Counted from the first letter of the stretch, positions 11,313-25,279 are shown. The stretch: DNA of 64,000 nucleotides from Siphonodentalium dalli (GCA_032622095.1 CP136067.1:93300707-93364706); one strand, 5' to 3'. Notes: generated from the letters alone by a model not told the origin. Numbers and translations are program-made.

Positions 11313-12320
11313 ATGGCGCGTTCACATGTACCGGCAAGAAAATATCTGCAAGAAATATCAGGTAGAATAGTACCCTGATATTTTCTTGCTGCAAAGATTA
11401 AGCCCGTGAGAACGCGGCGGTTTTGATGGCGTTGGTTGAGCTCAATCAGAACAGTATTAGTCGTGTTGGTTCAAGTGAATTGCGTCCGGTAAACAACCTA
11501 TAGTCCATATTGGCAATTCATAATATGATGGCATTTCCAACTGTTTACCTGTATTACCGTAGAGTCGGTGTGATGAGGCACTCACCGACCTGTAGCCACG
11601 TTGCTCTCATGCACAAAAACCTTCTAATAATAATAATGAGAAAGTGTTCACCAGTTGGAAATTTCATATCTGACACAATATTACACAAAAGAAAATGGGT
11701 TGAAATTGTTGTGGTTGCCTGAATTTCCAATCAGTAATGTATGTGGAATTTGTTGTTTTAGACTAACATTTGCATCTCTTCCTACTTTTGGTCGAAATAT
11801 TGAAATTTCCAATAGGCCCCTCCCTGGCGTCCAGTTAAAATTCAAGTTAAAATACACAAGGCATGTGAGGTACCAGGTCGGAAATTCAAAGGCGATGGTG
11901 AGGGGTGCAAATTGAAGTATGTGATCTTGGGAGTTCAAGGGGGAGCAGCTGGAAATCCCACATGGATTGACGGAAACACTCTATAGATATACGCCTCTAC
12001 ACATATATGCATATATTACTTCAGCGATTCTGTCAACCCATCTAAAATGGAATTACGAAGTCAGTTGTTGAAACAGGCGATAATATTCAAATATTGATGG
12101 GTCATAACTCGAGTGCGTGAACGGTTACCAGTGTATCCCTTTGACGTTATTTAACGGATACCGATTACCACCAATCAAGGTGAACACATATTACACACAG
12201 GCGATAACATACCCGTTCACTGCCTCCTTCGGATATTTTCCTGTATTATTTTTTTCATTGGTCAAGTAAGTCACATGGGGCATACCTGATATTTTCTTGC
12301 CCGTCATGTGGACGCGCCAT
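11313..12320. repeat. ~1.0 kb element with ~33-bp terminal inverted repeats
   Basis: The left end ATGGCGCGTTCACATG followed by GGCAAGAAAATATC is inverted at the right as GATATTTTCTTGCC then CATGTGGACGCGCCAT. An extra inverted pair (CAAGAAATATCAGG / CCTGATATTTTCTTG) lies just inside the left end. Target duplication is not clear. No transposase ORF, so non-autonomous. Confidence 0.7.
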
Positions 12321-13017
12321 AAAACATAAGAATCCGTCCTTTGAGTACACATTATTGCAGAATATAAACGATCCATATCAAAGAATTTTAAATGCGGAGA
12401 CAAATTTGTGTTATCGAGTGTAAACGGGAAGAATTTTACTGAAATTAGCCAAATAATAATGGTATTGATACTAACGCTGGGAGGAGCAATTCAGTTGATG
12501 GCGAACTTGAAACAAATCCTTGTCAATTTCATTGTCGCTTACATCATGTTCATTTCATAATTCCATCCACAAAATACCACCCGAAGCATGTCGATTTCAA
12601 ATTCGGCAGATAACGTCACCATTGACCTGCATTGATATGTCTTCTGCTTTGTTCATAATTATATGTTCCATCTTATTCAAGAATAATATGATTATATGCT
12701 ATCTATGTATTATCAGATACACGTATGTACTATCTATTCTTATAAGAATTTTATATTTAAAATGTTTTGTTTCATTAAATGTAGTCGTTTTGCACAATAG
12801 CCTATGTAGTGCCGAAACACGTGCACCTTTTGGCCAACGTGCATTAGTTGGAAAATAAAACTTTGCCCGTGTAGCTAATGTTGGGGTCTAATGTTATCGC
12901 ACGTGAGCTGCGTCAGCCAATCGCACCCACACAAATGTAAAGCTTGTTCTAGGATTGCATGATAATATGGTGGAAATGTCAACTTATTTGATTAAATACC
13001 TACACGTACAAGTCCAA
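12321..13017. other. Intergenic, no gene
   Basis: Only short frames; the 112-codon frame at 12520-12858 is low-complexity and hydrophobic, with no homology signal I recognise. Confidence 0.45.
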
Positions 13018-13342
13018 GGGACGTGGCAAGAGGGCACCTTAAAATTTCCGACCAACTTGAACCAAACATAACTCCCAATGAACCAAACATCAAACTCACA
13101 GGTTCGCAGAATTCCATTTGTACCCCTTTGGAAATATCCAACATGACACACATTAAGATTGGAAAATTACCAACTATTACTGGTTGGAAAATTAAACAAT
13201 GAGAACAATTCCAACCTAAATATGGTGTCAAATTAATGATCAAATAATGTTTTGTCAGTCATGAAATTTCCAACTGTTGGTAATGTACCAAAGTTCGGGG
13301 GAGGGGGAGACATCCACAACCAACCCCTTGTCGCCACGTCCC
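13018..13342. repeat. 325-bp element with GGGACGTGGC inverted ends
   Basis: The left end GGGACGTGGCAAGAGGG pairs with the right end CCCTTGTCGCCACGTCCC. The interior is rich in GGAAATTTCC/CCAACTGTTGG-type words also abundant at 60490-61410, where the same CCTGTCGCCACGTCCCTG edge occurs. Small non-autonomous element. Confidence 0.7.
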
Positions 13343-14490
13343 TGCACAACTGACAAGTTTTGTGTGTTCTCTACAACGTCTTTGGAATTTGATTCAGGAG
13401 ATCTAGAGTTATAAATGCTTGCCTTCATCAATAAATACACTTTAACTTGAAAAATGCGATTAAGTCGGATTGGCAGCCAATTAGTTGCCATATATATATG
13501 CATATAGACGAAAAGCATGACTTTCACAACAAACATGAACATTATAAATATAAGATACAAATGATTCGTGTGTCAAATACACGATCCGTGTTTGACGCTG
13601 GGAGAACATTAAACATAGTACCGGTGACCACTTCTATTTCAAAATCTAACCTAGAATTCGTTCAATCTCGGTTTCGGATTCTGAATCCCCCACCAGAATA
13701 TCGACTCTGGCTTAACATATTCTGAGAACGTTGTCATAATCATTCCACTTTTGAGTCTCTTCTCGTTGCAAATAAGTGAGATAAACGCTCTTTATTATTA
13801 CCACACCAAGACCAGATATTTATATCCGGTATGTCAGAATAAGAGAATTTATCGAGCTATTTGAATCAATTTGATACTCGGAACCACCGTTCTCAACATG
13901 TATAAGTTGTGTCCAACATGTAGGCTGTCTATAAACAGGGACCTGTTTAGATGTTTTTAGATCTTTTCTGCGGTTGTCCAACTGCGTCCGATATGAAAGG
14001 TCGCAAGTCTTCAAAATGTTATTTGCTCCAAGTGTGTTGTTAGAAATGTCCACGTTACAGTCTAAATGATGTCCTCCAATGATGAGATGACACATGTTAA
14101 AGCATCTGTTATGTACACCGTACTGTTATAGGGCCAGCCATTTTAACAATAACCAGTTGAGTACATTATGACACGGCTCCATCGGTGCACGATGGGGGGG
14201 GGGGGGTATGCGTACAGCTAAATGTCACAAAATATAAAACGCAATTGGGGAACTGTCTTAATACGCATGAAATAAATGTAAGTAAATACAAATGCATTGA
14301 GTTCAATGAAACCGATTGTGTGCATGTGAGTGAATAAGGGATTGCCACAATCAAATACAATTCTGAACGATCGTACAACAATATAGATAAGTTTGCAATA
14401 ATGGTAATTCTTTCGGTATTGATAAGAACAATATGAACTGAGCCAGACATAGACAATTTTAATCCTAAAACATAAGAACTAAAACACGTA
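13343..14490. other. Intergenic, no gene
   Basis: Poly-G run at 14192-14206. No supported coding sequence. Confidence 0.5.
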
Positions 14491-16427
14491 CCGTAAAATG
14501 GGGTGACTTTGCCACCAACGGGGTGACTTTGCCACGTCACTGAGAAAAAGTTAAGAATTAACAGCTCAGCACCAATAACCAGATAGCAAAATGTTTCATA
14601 TGTACTAATGATTTTACAAGTTCAGATTATATCACATGTGCCACAAAAATTGATGTATACAAATTCTGAAGGTCAAGGTCACCATGCGACCTTTATAGAA
14701 CATTTTGGCAAATTTTCTACATAACTCCAAATTTGTAGGGTTTCTTCGAGACCAGCAATGATACACACCTAAGGGAAAGTTCATGTTTATTGCTATTTGG
14801 TCCTGTTTCCATGAATATATTTATTTTTCCTGGTATTAGATTATTTAATTGTAATTTGGAAAAAAAACAAATTTCCATGTGAGAATTGAAATCGCTCGGG
14901 GTCACTTTGCCATAGTGGCAAAGTAACCCCGCATCAAATTAGAACAGAAAAATTTACAAGCCACATATATTTATATAGAATCTATCACTTAACTTCAGTT
15001 AATACTGTTATTAGTATGAAAACTGGCATCTTCATGTATAAAAATTTAGCATGGTATTTCCTAATAAGCCCTATTGCATAAAAACTGCAAAAAGCCTATA
15101 CTCTGTAGATGGATATTTTTACCATTGAAGGCAATACCGTTTCGAACCAATAGAATACATGTATTTGTACCATTTTAGAATCATAGGTTTTATTCAGTCA
15201 TGACTGTGGTGACATTAAGTTACTAAGGCATTATCAAGCTCACAAATCTTCTCATTGCTTGGTAAACCTGTTGTTGTGTGGATTTCAGTCATTGGGCAGT
15301 ATTTCTAATACAGGTGAGGGGGTTGATATATCTTATACCACAAAAACCATCACGGTCACCCACCTCCACGCAAAAACATCTCTGATGTGTAATCACACCA
15401 CTCCTCAAAGTTAATTCACATGTGTGTGCTGGTCACATACTACAGTATCAAACAATAGGACTATACTAAAGATATGAATACAGGTGTAAAATAAAGTGAT
15501 TCAAGTGATCATCACAGATTACTATGCATTAATCCAGATGCCCAGCGACTGTATTATACGGTATGTACTGGATTAACTGTAATTATGGTCTATCACTCAT
15601 TTACAAAGTATCGGTACATTCATCACAATCTGAGCAGATACATGTATCTTGGTGAGATCATCACCATAATCCATTGTATTGGATGCAATCTGGAGAAACA
15701 TGTGACTGGAAATTCTTAGAGTATTTAGCTTAGGGCATGCTTTTTAGTGACTTTTCAGTGATAACCAAGACGCTCTTGCGGAGTGAAGTTTATGACATCG
15801 TCCCATCAGTAGCATAGTTTTCGCCATGTGACACCAAAAACAGCCTATCCTAGTAGTTGCACAATATTAGCACATGTATTATTTTGACAATTATGTGTTC
15901 TCTATATTTCATAATCAAGATTATAAAGACATTAGTGATGCAGACCAGACTGGACCACCCTAGGTGGTCCAGTGCGTGGTCCAGTCCATTGACTAGGCAG
16001 TCCTGTCCGGTCCAGGCCATTCTGGTCTGGTACCCTTGTATGAAGTTGGACTGGTCCAAAGCGGTCTGGTCTACTTATATGTGAATGAATGACCCTTTTA
16101 GCAAAATCTATACATTATACTATACCAGGCCCATATAAAATGGACAACAGATACATGTGGCACTGTTATTTTCAACACACATAGAAGCATACAGAGAATC
16201 GTACCGACATGTGGCAAAGTCACCCCAACCCATGGGGTGACTTTGCCACCCAACTTTTTCAGTACATGCTCTCATTCCAAACATACATGGACTATAACCA
16301 CACATGAAATATATAGCATGAAGTTACCGGAGTTAAATGACTGTAGAACTGTTTTCTGAATTTAGCTTGGGCCTGAATGCTACATAGAAATATGCCAAAA
16401 AGGTGGCAAAGTCACCCCGTTTTACGG
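14491..16427. repeat. 1.94 kb TA-flanked transposon remnant with subterminal repeats
   Basis: TA at 14489-14490 and 16428-16429 flank inverted ends CCGTAAAATGGGGTGACTTT and its complement (AAAGTCACCCCGTTTTACGG). The subterminal word GGGGTGACTTTGCCAC recurs inside at 14520 and around 16237, and as inverted pairs at 14899-14930 and 16212-16250. No transposase frame is visible, so it is either gutted or non-autonomous. Confidence 0.8.
15944..16080. repeat. GGTCCAGT-rich imperfect palindrome nested in the TA element
   Basis: GACCAGACTGGACCACC and its complements recur about six times (GGTGGTCCAGTG, GGTCCAGTCC, GGTCCAGGCC, GGTCTGGT). The turn is CCCTAGG. Possibly an inserted foldback sequence. 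Confidence 0.55.
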
Positions 16428-16429
16428 TA

Positions 16430-18361
16430 AGAATTCCTTACCAATTAAAGTCATTATGGCAGTGGTATCTCAACGGAGCGATGGGAGATAACTCTGCCTG
16501 GAGTTTGTCTGTGTCATAGTAATTATGACGACCAATTGTCACCATAACCGCACCATAATAAGATTGAACACCCACTATGCCATCGCTACTGTGGTACGAG
16601 TGTCGCCAGCCAATGTCCATGCACATATTGAACCCGTTTATTATTGATGCATGCTTCTATATACACACGTAACGAGCTGCAATATGTTACGATCGCATAT
16701 TACAGTGTGAATAATTTAACACGATTAAACCCCTATTATGAACTTTGTATTATTCTTATACTTTATAGCTTCCGTACATAAGTGCATATAGATACGCCGG
16801 TGACCTGTTGCATGGTAGATACTTCCATGCATGCGTTCTATTGGTGGCCCTATGCATGGGAGTGCCCACCACGGCCATGTCGCTGTACATGCACTTAGTT
16901 TATTTGCGAAAGCTGCTACCCAACTATTACTTGTATTTAATACATGCCTCTGTTCGGGTAGAAGACGCATTCAAAGCCCATCACCGAACGACATCAATTC
17001 TGTCTCCACATACCATGTATCTGGTGTGTATATTATTCTCTATTCCAATCCCCACCTTATTGAAATTGTGCCTCATAATTATAATATTACATATTATTTT
17101 ATTGTATTTTGATATTAGTAGAGTCGCTTATGTACTTTCGTGGGAATTTTTTTAACAAATGTAGAGACTATGATATTATGATAGGGTATCACTTACTTTG
17201 TCGGAAAAAGTTTGTTAGGCTTCATGGGTCCGTTACTGGAGGGAATTATGACGTCACAAAGATGACGTCATTGTCAGTTCAGTTCAGATGTAGGGTTGTC
17301 CTAAGAACTGACGAATTATGCGCATGTTTCTTAATTGTTATCTATTGTTTTCAGTAAGGGCAATTCATCAATAGTAGTTCTCAAATTACAGTACCCAAAT
17401 TCCCGGGAAAATATTATTCCAGTCAAACATGGCTGCCAAAATGGCACCAGAAAATCACAAATTTTGCGATTTTCAAAAATCTCATGTAAATGACCTTCCC
17501 TTTGGTAGCGACTACGCATTATGACTATTCGGTGTTTATTTATTGCTTCAGCAATGTAGTGCACCAATTGTGTTGTACAAAACATGTTATAGCTGTCCAA
17601 AATCCACCTTAGACAACCGAATTATAGCATTTTGTTTTAAAATCAATCTGATATTCTAGCAATAGATTTAAAGAAATGAACGGAATTCAGTGAGGGGAAA
17701 GAAATAGTCGTGCCACATACGGAATTATTATCACACTTCAACAGAACTGATCAACATCATCCAATATGGCTGCCAAAATGGCAGTCAAAATACAAAAGTC
17801 ACTATTCGTTCACTATCAAATGTCGCATCATGGGGAATTAGGTTAATCGGTTACTTTTAAGTATATGCGCATAGCTTTAAAGTCCTATACAAATTAGCGA
17901 ATGCCCTATACTGCACACGTGTCATGTCTTCAAATGTCTTGATATTAAGTGAAGATGGGGTTGAAGAGAAAATCCAAATCGCTATGTGAAATTAGAAAGT
18001 ATGTGTAGACTACCATGATACCATCTTAGTTTGAGGGACAAGTGTTACCATCCCGATGTCTAGCCTTCTCTGCTATACTGGTTACCATATCAAAAGGCAA
18101 TTGCTGATGCAGATAAGCGTTGGTGTTAATTCTTTTCATGACATCTCCTCAGTAGAAAATATCTATAGTGTAGCATATACGGTAGCAATACACAACTGTT
18201 TATTGCGATAGCTATGATGTGGGGATTGTACTTCTATATACCATGATTTTTGCCAAGCAAGAAACAACACATCTTTGTGTATACAACACAAACAATAGTA
18301 GAATTAAATATATGGCTGTCATTTGGCATTTGTCATTTAGTTGCGGTGTAACATTGAATTA
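16430..18361. other. Intergenic with scattered ATGGCTGCCAAAATGGC modules
   Basis: No gene. The word ATGGCTGCCAAAATGGC at 17429 and 17766 belongs to a short dispersed motif seen again near 21710, 22065, 24115 and 57325. No supported exon. Confidence 0.5.
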
Positions 18362-18987
18362 AATGTGTATGGTAACACCATTTGAAACTGGTTTAGCTGG
18401 ACTTAGCAGGTTTCAATCGTATTGATAACCACGGCAGATCAACATAGAATAGACCCCCATATGTGGATAATATATTCGTATAAGGGGTAGCATCCGGTAT
18501 CAGGATTAAAGTGATATATTGTGAATACCAGGTTCTGACATCTGGATGATGATATTCAACAAAGTAGTCCAAGCACTGTCATAGCATATGTGGAATCCTT
18601 TTGTGAAGTTACTGTAAGTTATTGACACCACAGGACATGTTTATTCAGTTGATATGAATATTATTATACACCAGGCTAGATCCCCGATACCAGACGAAGT
18701 GGTGTGCATGGTTCTTGGCTTCACTTGTGTTCAGTTCATTGGTGGTATCCACACAAACTGATTCGCCCAACATACGAAAGGTGTCTTGGTATGAACACAG
18801 TAGGCTGGTGTGTACCATTGATAGTATACAGCAAAATGATATCCCATATTGATTTCTATGATTTAGGTATATGAAGAGTTTAGCGGGATAATGTATTGCG
18901 TTTGTACATCACTTCTACGGGAAAGTAGTTATTGGCAATAGTTATGTTTGTGCTGCCGGTCCCACTTGATTAATGATTATTTTGAAT
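18362..18987. repeat. Direct tandem duplication, unit 1 (~626 bp)
   Basis: Starts ATGTGTATGGTAACACCATT and ends in TTGATTAATGATTATTTTGAA. It aligns end to end with the next unit. It has an ~80-base segment near 18690-18770 that unit 2 lacks. No ORF is conserved between the units. Confidence 0.9.
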
Positions 18988-18989
18988 TC

Positions 18990-19551
18990 AATGTGTATGG
19001 TAACACCATTTGAACCTCGTTTAGCTGAACTCATCAGGTTTCAATCGTATTGATAACAACGGTAGATCAAAATAGAATAGACCACCCCATATGTAGATAA
19101 CATATTCGCATAAGGGGTAGCATCCCGTACCAAGATTAAAGTGATATATTGTGAATACCAGGTTCTGAAATATGGATGATGATATTCAACAAAGTAGTCC
19201 AACCACTTACGTAGCATATGTGGAATCCTTTTGTGAAGTTACTAAAAGTTATTGACATCACAGGACATGTTTATTCAGTTGATATTAATCTTATTATACA
19301 CCAGGCTAGATCCCCGACACCGAGTGATTCGCACAACATACGAAAGGTGTCTTGGTATGAACACAGTAGGCTGATATGGACCATTTATAGCATACAGCAA
19401 AATTATATCCCATATTGATTTATATGATTTAGGCATATGAAGAGTTTAGTGGGATAATGCATTGCGTTTGTACATCACCTCAATAGGAAAGTAGTTATTG
19501 CAATGGTTATGTTTGTGCTGCCGGTCCCACTTGATTAATTATTATTTTGAA
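18990..19551. repeat. Direct tandem duplication, unit 2 (~562 bp)
   Basis: Same boundaries and order as unit 1 with scattered substitutions and one ~80-base deletion (around 19320). Two adjacent copies with diverged sequence indicate a single old tandem duplication. Confidence 0.9.
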
Positions 19552-22307
19552 GTGTATCGAAATCAACAGGGACTGCGCAACTGCTATGTATATCCAATGC
19601 TGCAGTTTAGATGACGGAAGAATGTGAATGGTAAACGCAATAGATACGAGCCAAAACTAGGCGATACTTAACTTATTACTAATTCCCGCGTTCTGACGTA
19701 ATGTACGACCACACGGTGGGAAACGGGTGAAGAATCCATTGGTAGTGATCGGTCTTCTGGACTCATGTCATCAGTTTGATTTAGTATGTCCAATATACTC
19801 TGGAATCCAGGTTCCGAATACCGAATGACATACTGGGGCAACATAGTCCACTAACTTCTTACAACACAATGTGAAATAATAGTTGGAGTTATGTCAATTG
19901 AATCAATATTGTTGATTCTAGCTAGAACGTTATAATGAACCAAAGGAAATGCGGAAATAAAAGAACCTGAATCAACACGCGTAACTATGGAGGTGGCCAC
20001 GGTTCACTATAATAATAATTGTACCTTTCAGATCATATTATATAGGCCGATCCATCTATATATCCTAATTCTTCAAGCTGTTCTAATTATGTTCGACTAT
20101 GAGTTATCCGATGCTATATCCCATAAATTTTATACATCATTTTGCATTCATGGATCATGACAATCTACCCCAACTAGGTGGCATATATAGGTTAACTTCA
20201 GCAGAAATGTAAACAGTAGTGGGGAGGCTATTGTACGAAGAGCTCCATACATGTTCACTTGATAAACAATCCAGTTTGATCAGATATACCTTAGTTTAAA
20301 CATAATTTATTTAATGAATAATACAACAATAAGTATACGTTTCATCCTGGACGGATTCGACATCAACTGTACAGGATTATGTGAGTCAATTCCGGAAATC
20401 ATTCTATGACCACCCCACCTAACGAGAGTGTGGTTGTCCAGATACACATTAGCGCTACTTGTATACGAGACAAACTAATTATATACATACATGTGGTTAT
20501 ACAAACATATGCTAATATCGCTGTGATACAAGTAAATATATTGCTTGAGTTCTAGTTCGAATTTGTCACGATCCCACCTTGGTCGTCATATTAATGCACA
20601 CGTGGAAATGTACCGGTACTCAGTATGAACTGCTGACAAGAAACAGTTTAAGCACGAGGCAATCATCAACATTTCTTCTTGCACGTATATGTTTGCCAGA
20701 ATGGTAGAAGCGGGTGTCTGATCAGTTTGTGTCGATTTTCCATTCCAATCACCAAGAGTACCCATACAAGGATTAATTTCACGAAGACTTCTACGGATAT
20801 TATGTCAGAAAACTCCCGAGAAATTTGACAGGCTATCCCACCTCGTTCATCAACCAAGCCTATACCGGTGGTATACATGTACCATGGTGAAATGGACAAG
20901 ATTACGGTATGGCTATAATATCTGAACAAGGCCCCGGGCGATCTCCTGGTTTATATTTTCAATTTAAGGCTTCAAAACCCTGTCACTGTTAGATATATAC
21001 AGTAATTTGATTGAGTCCGTCGCTAGACCTTTTAGTATACGAGTAGATATACTCAATCGTTATCGATATTTGAGAACGTATGGCGATCCCATGCATCATT
21101 TGAACGCAGGTAACTGACGGCGCCTGAAGTAGGCAACTTCACTATTCTCTCCACATACCATGTTGGTCTCGACTAAACTTTGTATATAATTTCCATATAA
21201 ACGCAGTTGAACATATATTTCGGTTTTATATAGTGAATTGTATGTTCTCAACGAAAGCCCATGCGTGATAATGATAAACATGTGTCATTCTTACACGGTG
21301 GGATATATTGCGGAAATATGTATTTTAATGTCAAATTTCGACATCTCCACCACATTGGCGGCCATCTCGCTTACAACAAGATATTAAAAACTTCGGATTA
21401 TCTAAATCGGAGTACATTAATTCACATATCTAACACCGATATATCGTGCCACTGTGGTGGACATGTTGTTTGACGTATAATAAAAATATAATGTTTGGCG
21501 AATTTTCACGATGATTATTTGGAAAATAATTGTCATATGAACTCGCTTTTTGAATAATTGCGGCAAGGCAACTAATATGAATGTGTCATAACATTGCGAT
21601 TATTTATTTGGAAGAAGCAAATTAGTCTACTACATTCACCTTCTACATGACAGAAAACGTAACTGGGTGAAAGAGGGGGGAAATTTGCGTATTATCGTAT
21701 TTTTGGTGCCATCTTGGAAGCCATCTTGGATTAATGTGACAGTTTCTGGATCCAGTTAGATATAAATACTTTATGTAATGATCGTACTCATTTCCATCAC
21801 CGATTAATTTTAATATTCTTTAAGAAAATAGTTAGAAAATAAAAAAGTATATTATGACGAAAATTCATACCACTTCCATTAAAACATCGCATTTGGAGAA
21901 GGAAATCAAAGTATTGATCCATGAAATCAACGAATGTGATGCCTAAGTGATTTGTTATCACGATTGAAGAGAAGTATATTCCCTAATCGTCACCAGTTCC
22001 ATACAATCGGCAATGATGTAGGCGACATATATGGAAAATCATCAATTTTCCAACTTCCGGTCGCCATTTTGGCGGCCATCTTTAATTGAGAGGACACTTT
22101 TTTATAAAATAAATATATCATGGCTTCACACCATACACTGTACAAAAGGATTGTCATATATTTTATATCACAATTGTATTTTTATCATGAAATCCAACAA
22201 TAGCGAACTTAAGAAAATGAGCATGGTGGCCATCTTTGTGACGTCATCACACCACCCAGTCGCGACCCAAGGGGGTCTAACAAATTTTTTTCTGAAGTAG
22301 AGACCAT
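19552..22307. other. Intergenic, no gene
   Basis: 2.75 kb without supportable coding sequence. Contains GGCCATCTTGG-type modules near 21710 and 22070. Confidence 0.45.
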
Positions 22308-22312
22308 ATACT

Positions 22313-25123
22313 CACAGTGTATAAACCGTACAAACATTAAATCGGAAGTTGTTTTCGAAAAGACGAAAAATGCTATTTTTAGAACATAAATGTGACAGAA
22401 ATATCACAACAACACCACACAATCCAGGTTTCAGACGGACACACGGTTGCACCACATCTATAAATGTAATTATATATTGTACATACACATTTTCCGATCA
22501 TAAGCGGGCTACATTTGAGCGAAAGACTCTGTTTAATAGATAAAAACGGCCGTTGGTGACTTCAGAAATGTCTTCAAATGTCTTCAATTGTCATTTTAAC
22601 ACATATCCAGCATTTGTCGGAAATCCCACTATATTGCAACGGAAATATGTGTGTAACATATATGGACATGCCCTTGGCTCGAGTGTATTCACAATTTGAA
22701 AGTAGGGAGTATTTATTTGGACACCCCACTCGTCAGTCTATGTACGCCTAGTTGTGTACGACGACAATACCAGTTGCGACGTTGTTCAGGAATCGTACAG
22801 TAATGATATGTTCCTTTCGACCCACTTAAACATAACTATGTCTTCGAAGTGTCACGTCATTGAACTTATAGACTCTGCCTGAATCAAACAAGGTATTCCG
22901 ATTAACACTTAGCTACTTTTATTCGACTCCGGATGTAACAAAACTGTAATTGTGGGTTGAGGAAATATGTTGTATTCTGTAATGGAATTGTGTATACGTC
23001 AGGGGTGGGGTCTGCAATTGTTTTCCTAACACTAGGCGGGCGGTGGCTGGTTCTGCAGCCATGCTTACACATTTTTCCTGGCCCTGTATTTTTTTTCCTA
23101 GAGTAATTTTTCTTCAAAATAATAGGACAAAAGGTTTTAAGAATGCTTCTATTATGTAATATGTATGCACTTAACTCTTGGTATGGGGTTTGAGTTCACC
23201 AGCAGTTAATAATGAGGAATGACACCAAGGGGTAATAAAAATGTCAGCTTGCTAAATGTTTTCACCAAGGATCTATAATTGCACATTGGCATGGAAAGGC
23301 TCATATTTAAATAGTTCTATTAAAAATATTTTAATCAACCTGATGTAAATGAAAACATAACACAATAATAGATTCTTCAAATAAATGTAAACTCTTCACG
23401 TAAAGGTACTCAATCCGATTCGTTGGTCCCCATATTATCAGATTCCAACAACAACATTTTTTTTTTAAATGCCGCTTCAGTTATAAGAATCGAGTAATTG
23501 CCCAAAAATATTGTTAATCACAGTCAACTATAGTATACAATTGCCCAAATCAGGTTATTGTCAAATATCTGACACAAAAAAGTCACTTGATTTTAGAGTT
23601 ATCCATCTTCATCCGCAATTTGTTCAGAGAAGTCTTTTCGTCGACTATTTACTGGGCCACCTAAAATTAAAATAATAGAATTCAAACATCGAGATCTGAT
23701 CACTCTGAGCTTTGATGGGTCGGTTCCTCGACTCGGATCAAATATCTTTTACCGCCGATGCCAAGGAAATAGAGATTTCGGATTGAGTACCTTTAACTCT
23801 TCAAATAAAAATAGACTATTAAAAATCTGTAATAAAATAAAACAAATGTGTTAAAACAAACTTTGACCGATTTCAACGATATTCGGTATATGGGTCGAGG
23901 ATCACCTATAGATGGGAGCTGTCAAATTTGAATGATTTTTTTTATGAAAAATATGGCCACTGGCAGCAATCTTTCATTTTACTCTTTGCATCACTAAATC
24001 CTTTAACACACCATGCAGAGCTTATCCCTCATCCGATCATCACCAACCTTTATATGGATCTTCGTTGTGACCTCTCGATGGGTGCCTTCGATTTTTCCAA
24101 ATTTTGGAAAATAAATGGCTGCCATTTTGGCCATCTTGGATTTTAATCTGTGTATGACCAAATCCTTTAGCACACTTTACAGGTCACATTTCTCATCAAA
24201 TCGTCACCGAACTCCATATGGATCTTCGACGTGACCTCTAAATGGGAGCCTCCATTGTTCCCCAAAATTTGTTTAAGACAAACATGGGCACCTGCAGCCA
24301 TCATACCCTACAGCCCACATTTATTGGACAATAAGTTTGAAACTTTACAGTGCTGTTGGTATATAAAAGTAGGAATGATTCTATAATCATGATAAGGAAC
24401 ATTGATAGGAAACGATAGATCAGGAAAACTGAGTAAAATAGTCATTTGAAGCAGTTTTGATGGGGTGGGTCCCTATCCCAGAATCGGAAAACGGACGTGG
24501 AGCGGAACAGTGCCTTCCTCTTGTGATTGAAGGTTACTAATGACCATCGGTAGGCCGATTATCTCTAATATGGAAACCTAATTCATGGGTTCGTCTTTGC
24601 ACACAAATCCCATCATCACAACTTGGCGTACATATTTTTGGCAACTAGTGATCATCAACTTAATCAACTAGGCGTACATAGACTGAGAGTGGGGTGTCCA
24701 AATAAATACTCTCTACGTTCAAATTTTGAATACACTCGAGCCAAGGGCATGTCCATATATGTTACACACATAACGGTCTTTCCGTTGCAATATAGTGGGA
24801 TTTCCGACAAATGCTGGATATGTGTTAAAATGACATTTGAAGAGGGATTTTTTGTGAGAAAATTATTTTCTGAAGTGATCAAAGGCCGTTTTTATCTATT
24901 AAACAAAAGTGTTCCGCTCAAATGTAGCCCGCTTACGATCGGCAAATGTGTATGTACAATATATAATTACGTTTATAGATGTGGTGCAACCGTGTGTCCG
25001 TCTGAAACCTGGATTTTGTGGTGTTGTTGTGATATTTCTGTCACATTTACGTTCTAAAAATAGAATTTTTCGTCTATTCGAAAGCAACTTCCGATTTAAT
25101 GTTTGTACGGTTTATACACTGTG
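22313..25123. mobile_element. Transib/RAG-like transposon, non-autonomous, long TIRs, 5-bp TSD
   Basis: Both ends read CACAGTGTATAAACCGTAC inward, and ATACT duplicates sit at 22308-22312 and 25124-25128. The terminal inverted repeats run about 450 bases (22313 to ~22760 against ~24640 to 25123), including an inner TGTCCAAATAAATACTC word inverted near 22705. Heptamer CACAGTG plus 5-bp duplication is the known signature of Transib elements and of RAG recombination signals. At 2.8 kb with no transposase frame and a nested MITE it is non-autonomous. The 144-codon frame in the right TIR is only a mirror of the repeat. Superfamily assignment is inference from ends and duplication alone. Confidence 0.7.
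23403..23793 (+). repeat. TA-flanked MITE, copy 2 (complete)
   Basis: TA at 23401-23402 and 23794-23795 flank AAGGTACTCAATCCGA and TCGGATTGAGTACCTT. At 391 bases it is the best preserved copy of the 806-1182 family and sits inside the Transib-like element. Confidence 0.85.
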
Positions 25124-25279
25124 ATACTGGCTCATGAACATGGTCTCTATATTTGTTCATGAATTTCCCACGGGAGCCCAAAATCCCATAATCGACTCTA
25201 CTATATGTATGTATTATTATATATTCTCATAATAAGCAGATTTAGCTGGTTGGCTATATTTCAAGTATATCAACATCAA

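Noticed and set aside
16808-17155. 115-codon hydrophobic frame
   Set aside because: AT-rich sequence gives hydrophobic codons by chance; an overlapping frame of 93 codons exists, and no family features are visible.
24623-25057. 144-codon frame
   Set aside because: Lies in the terminal inverted repeat of the Transib-like element, is not kept intact in the second copy, and is mirrored by frames on the opposite strand.
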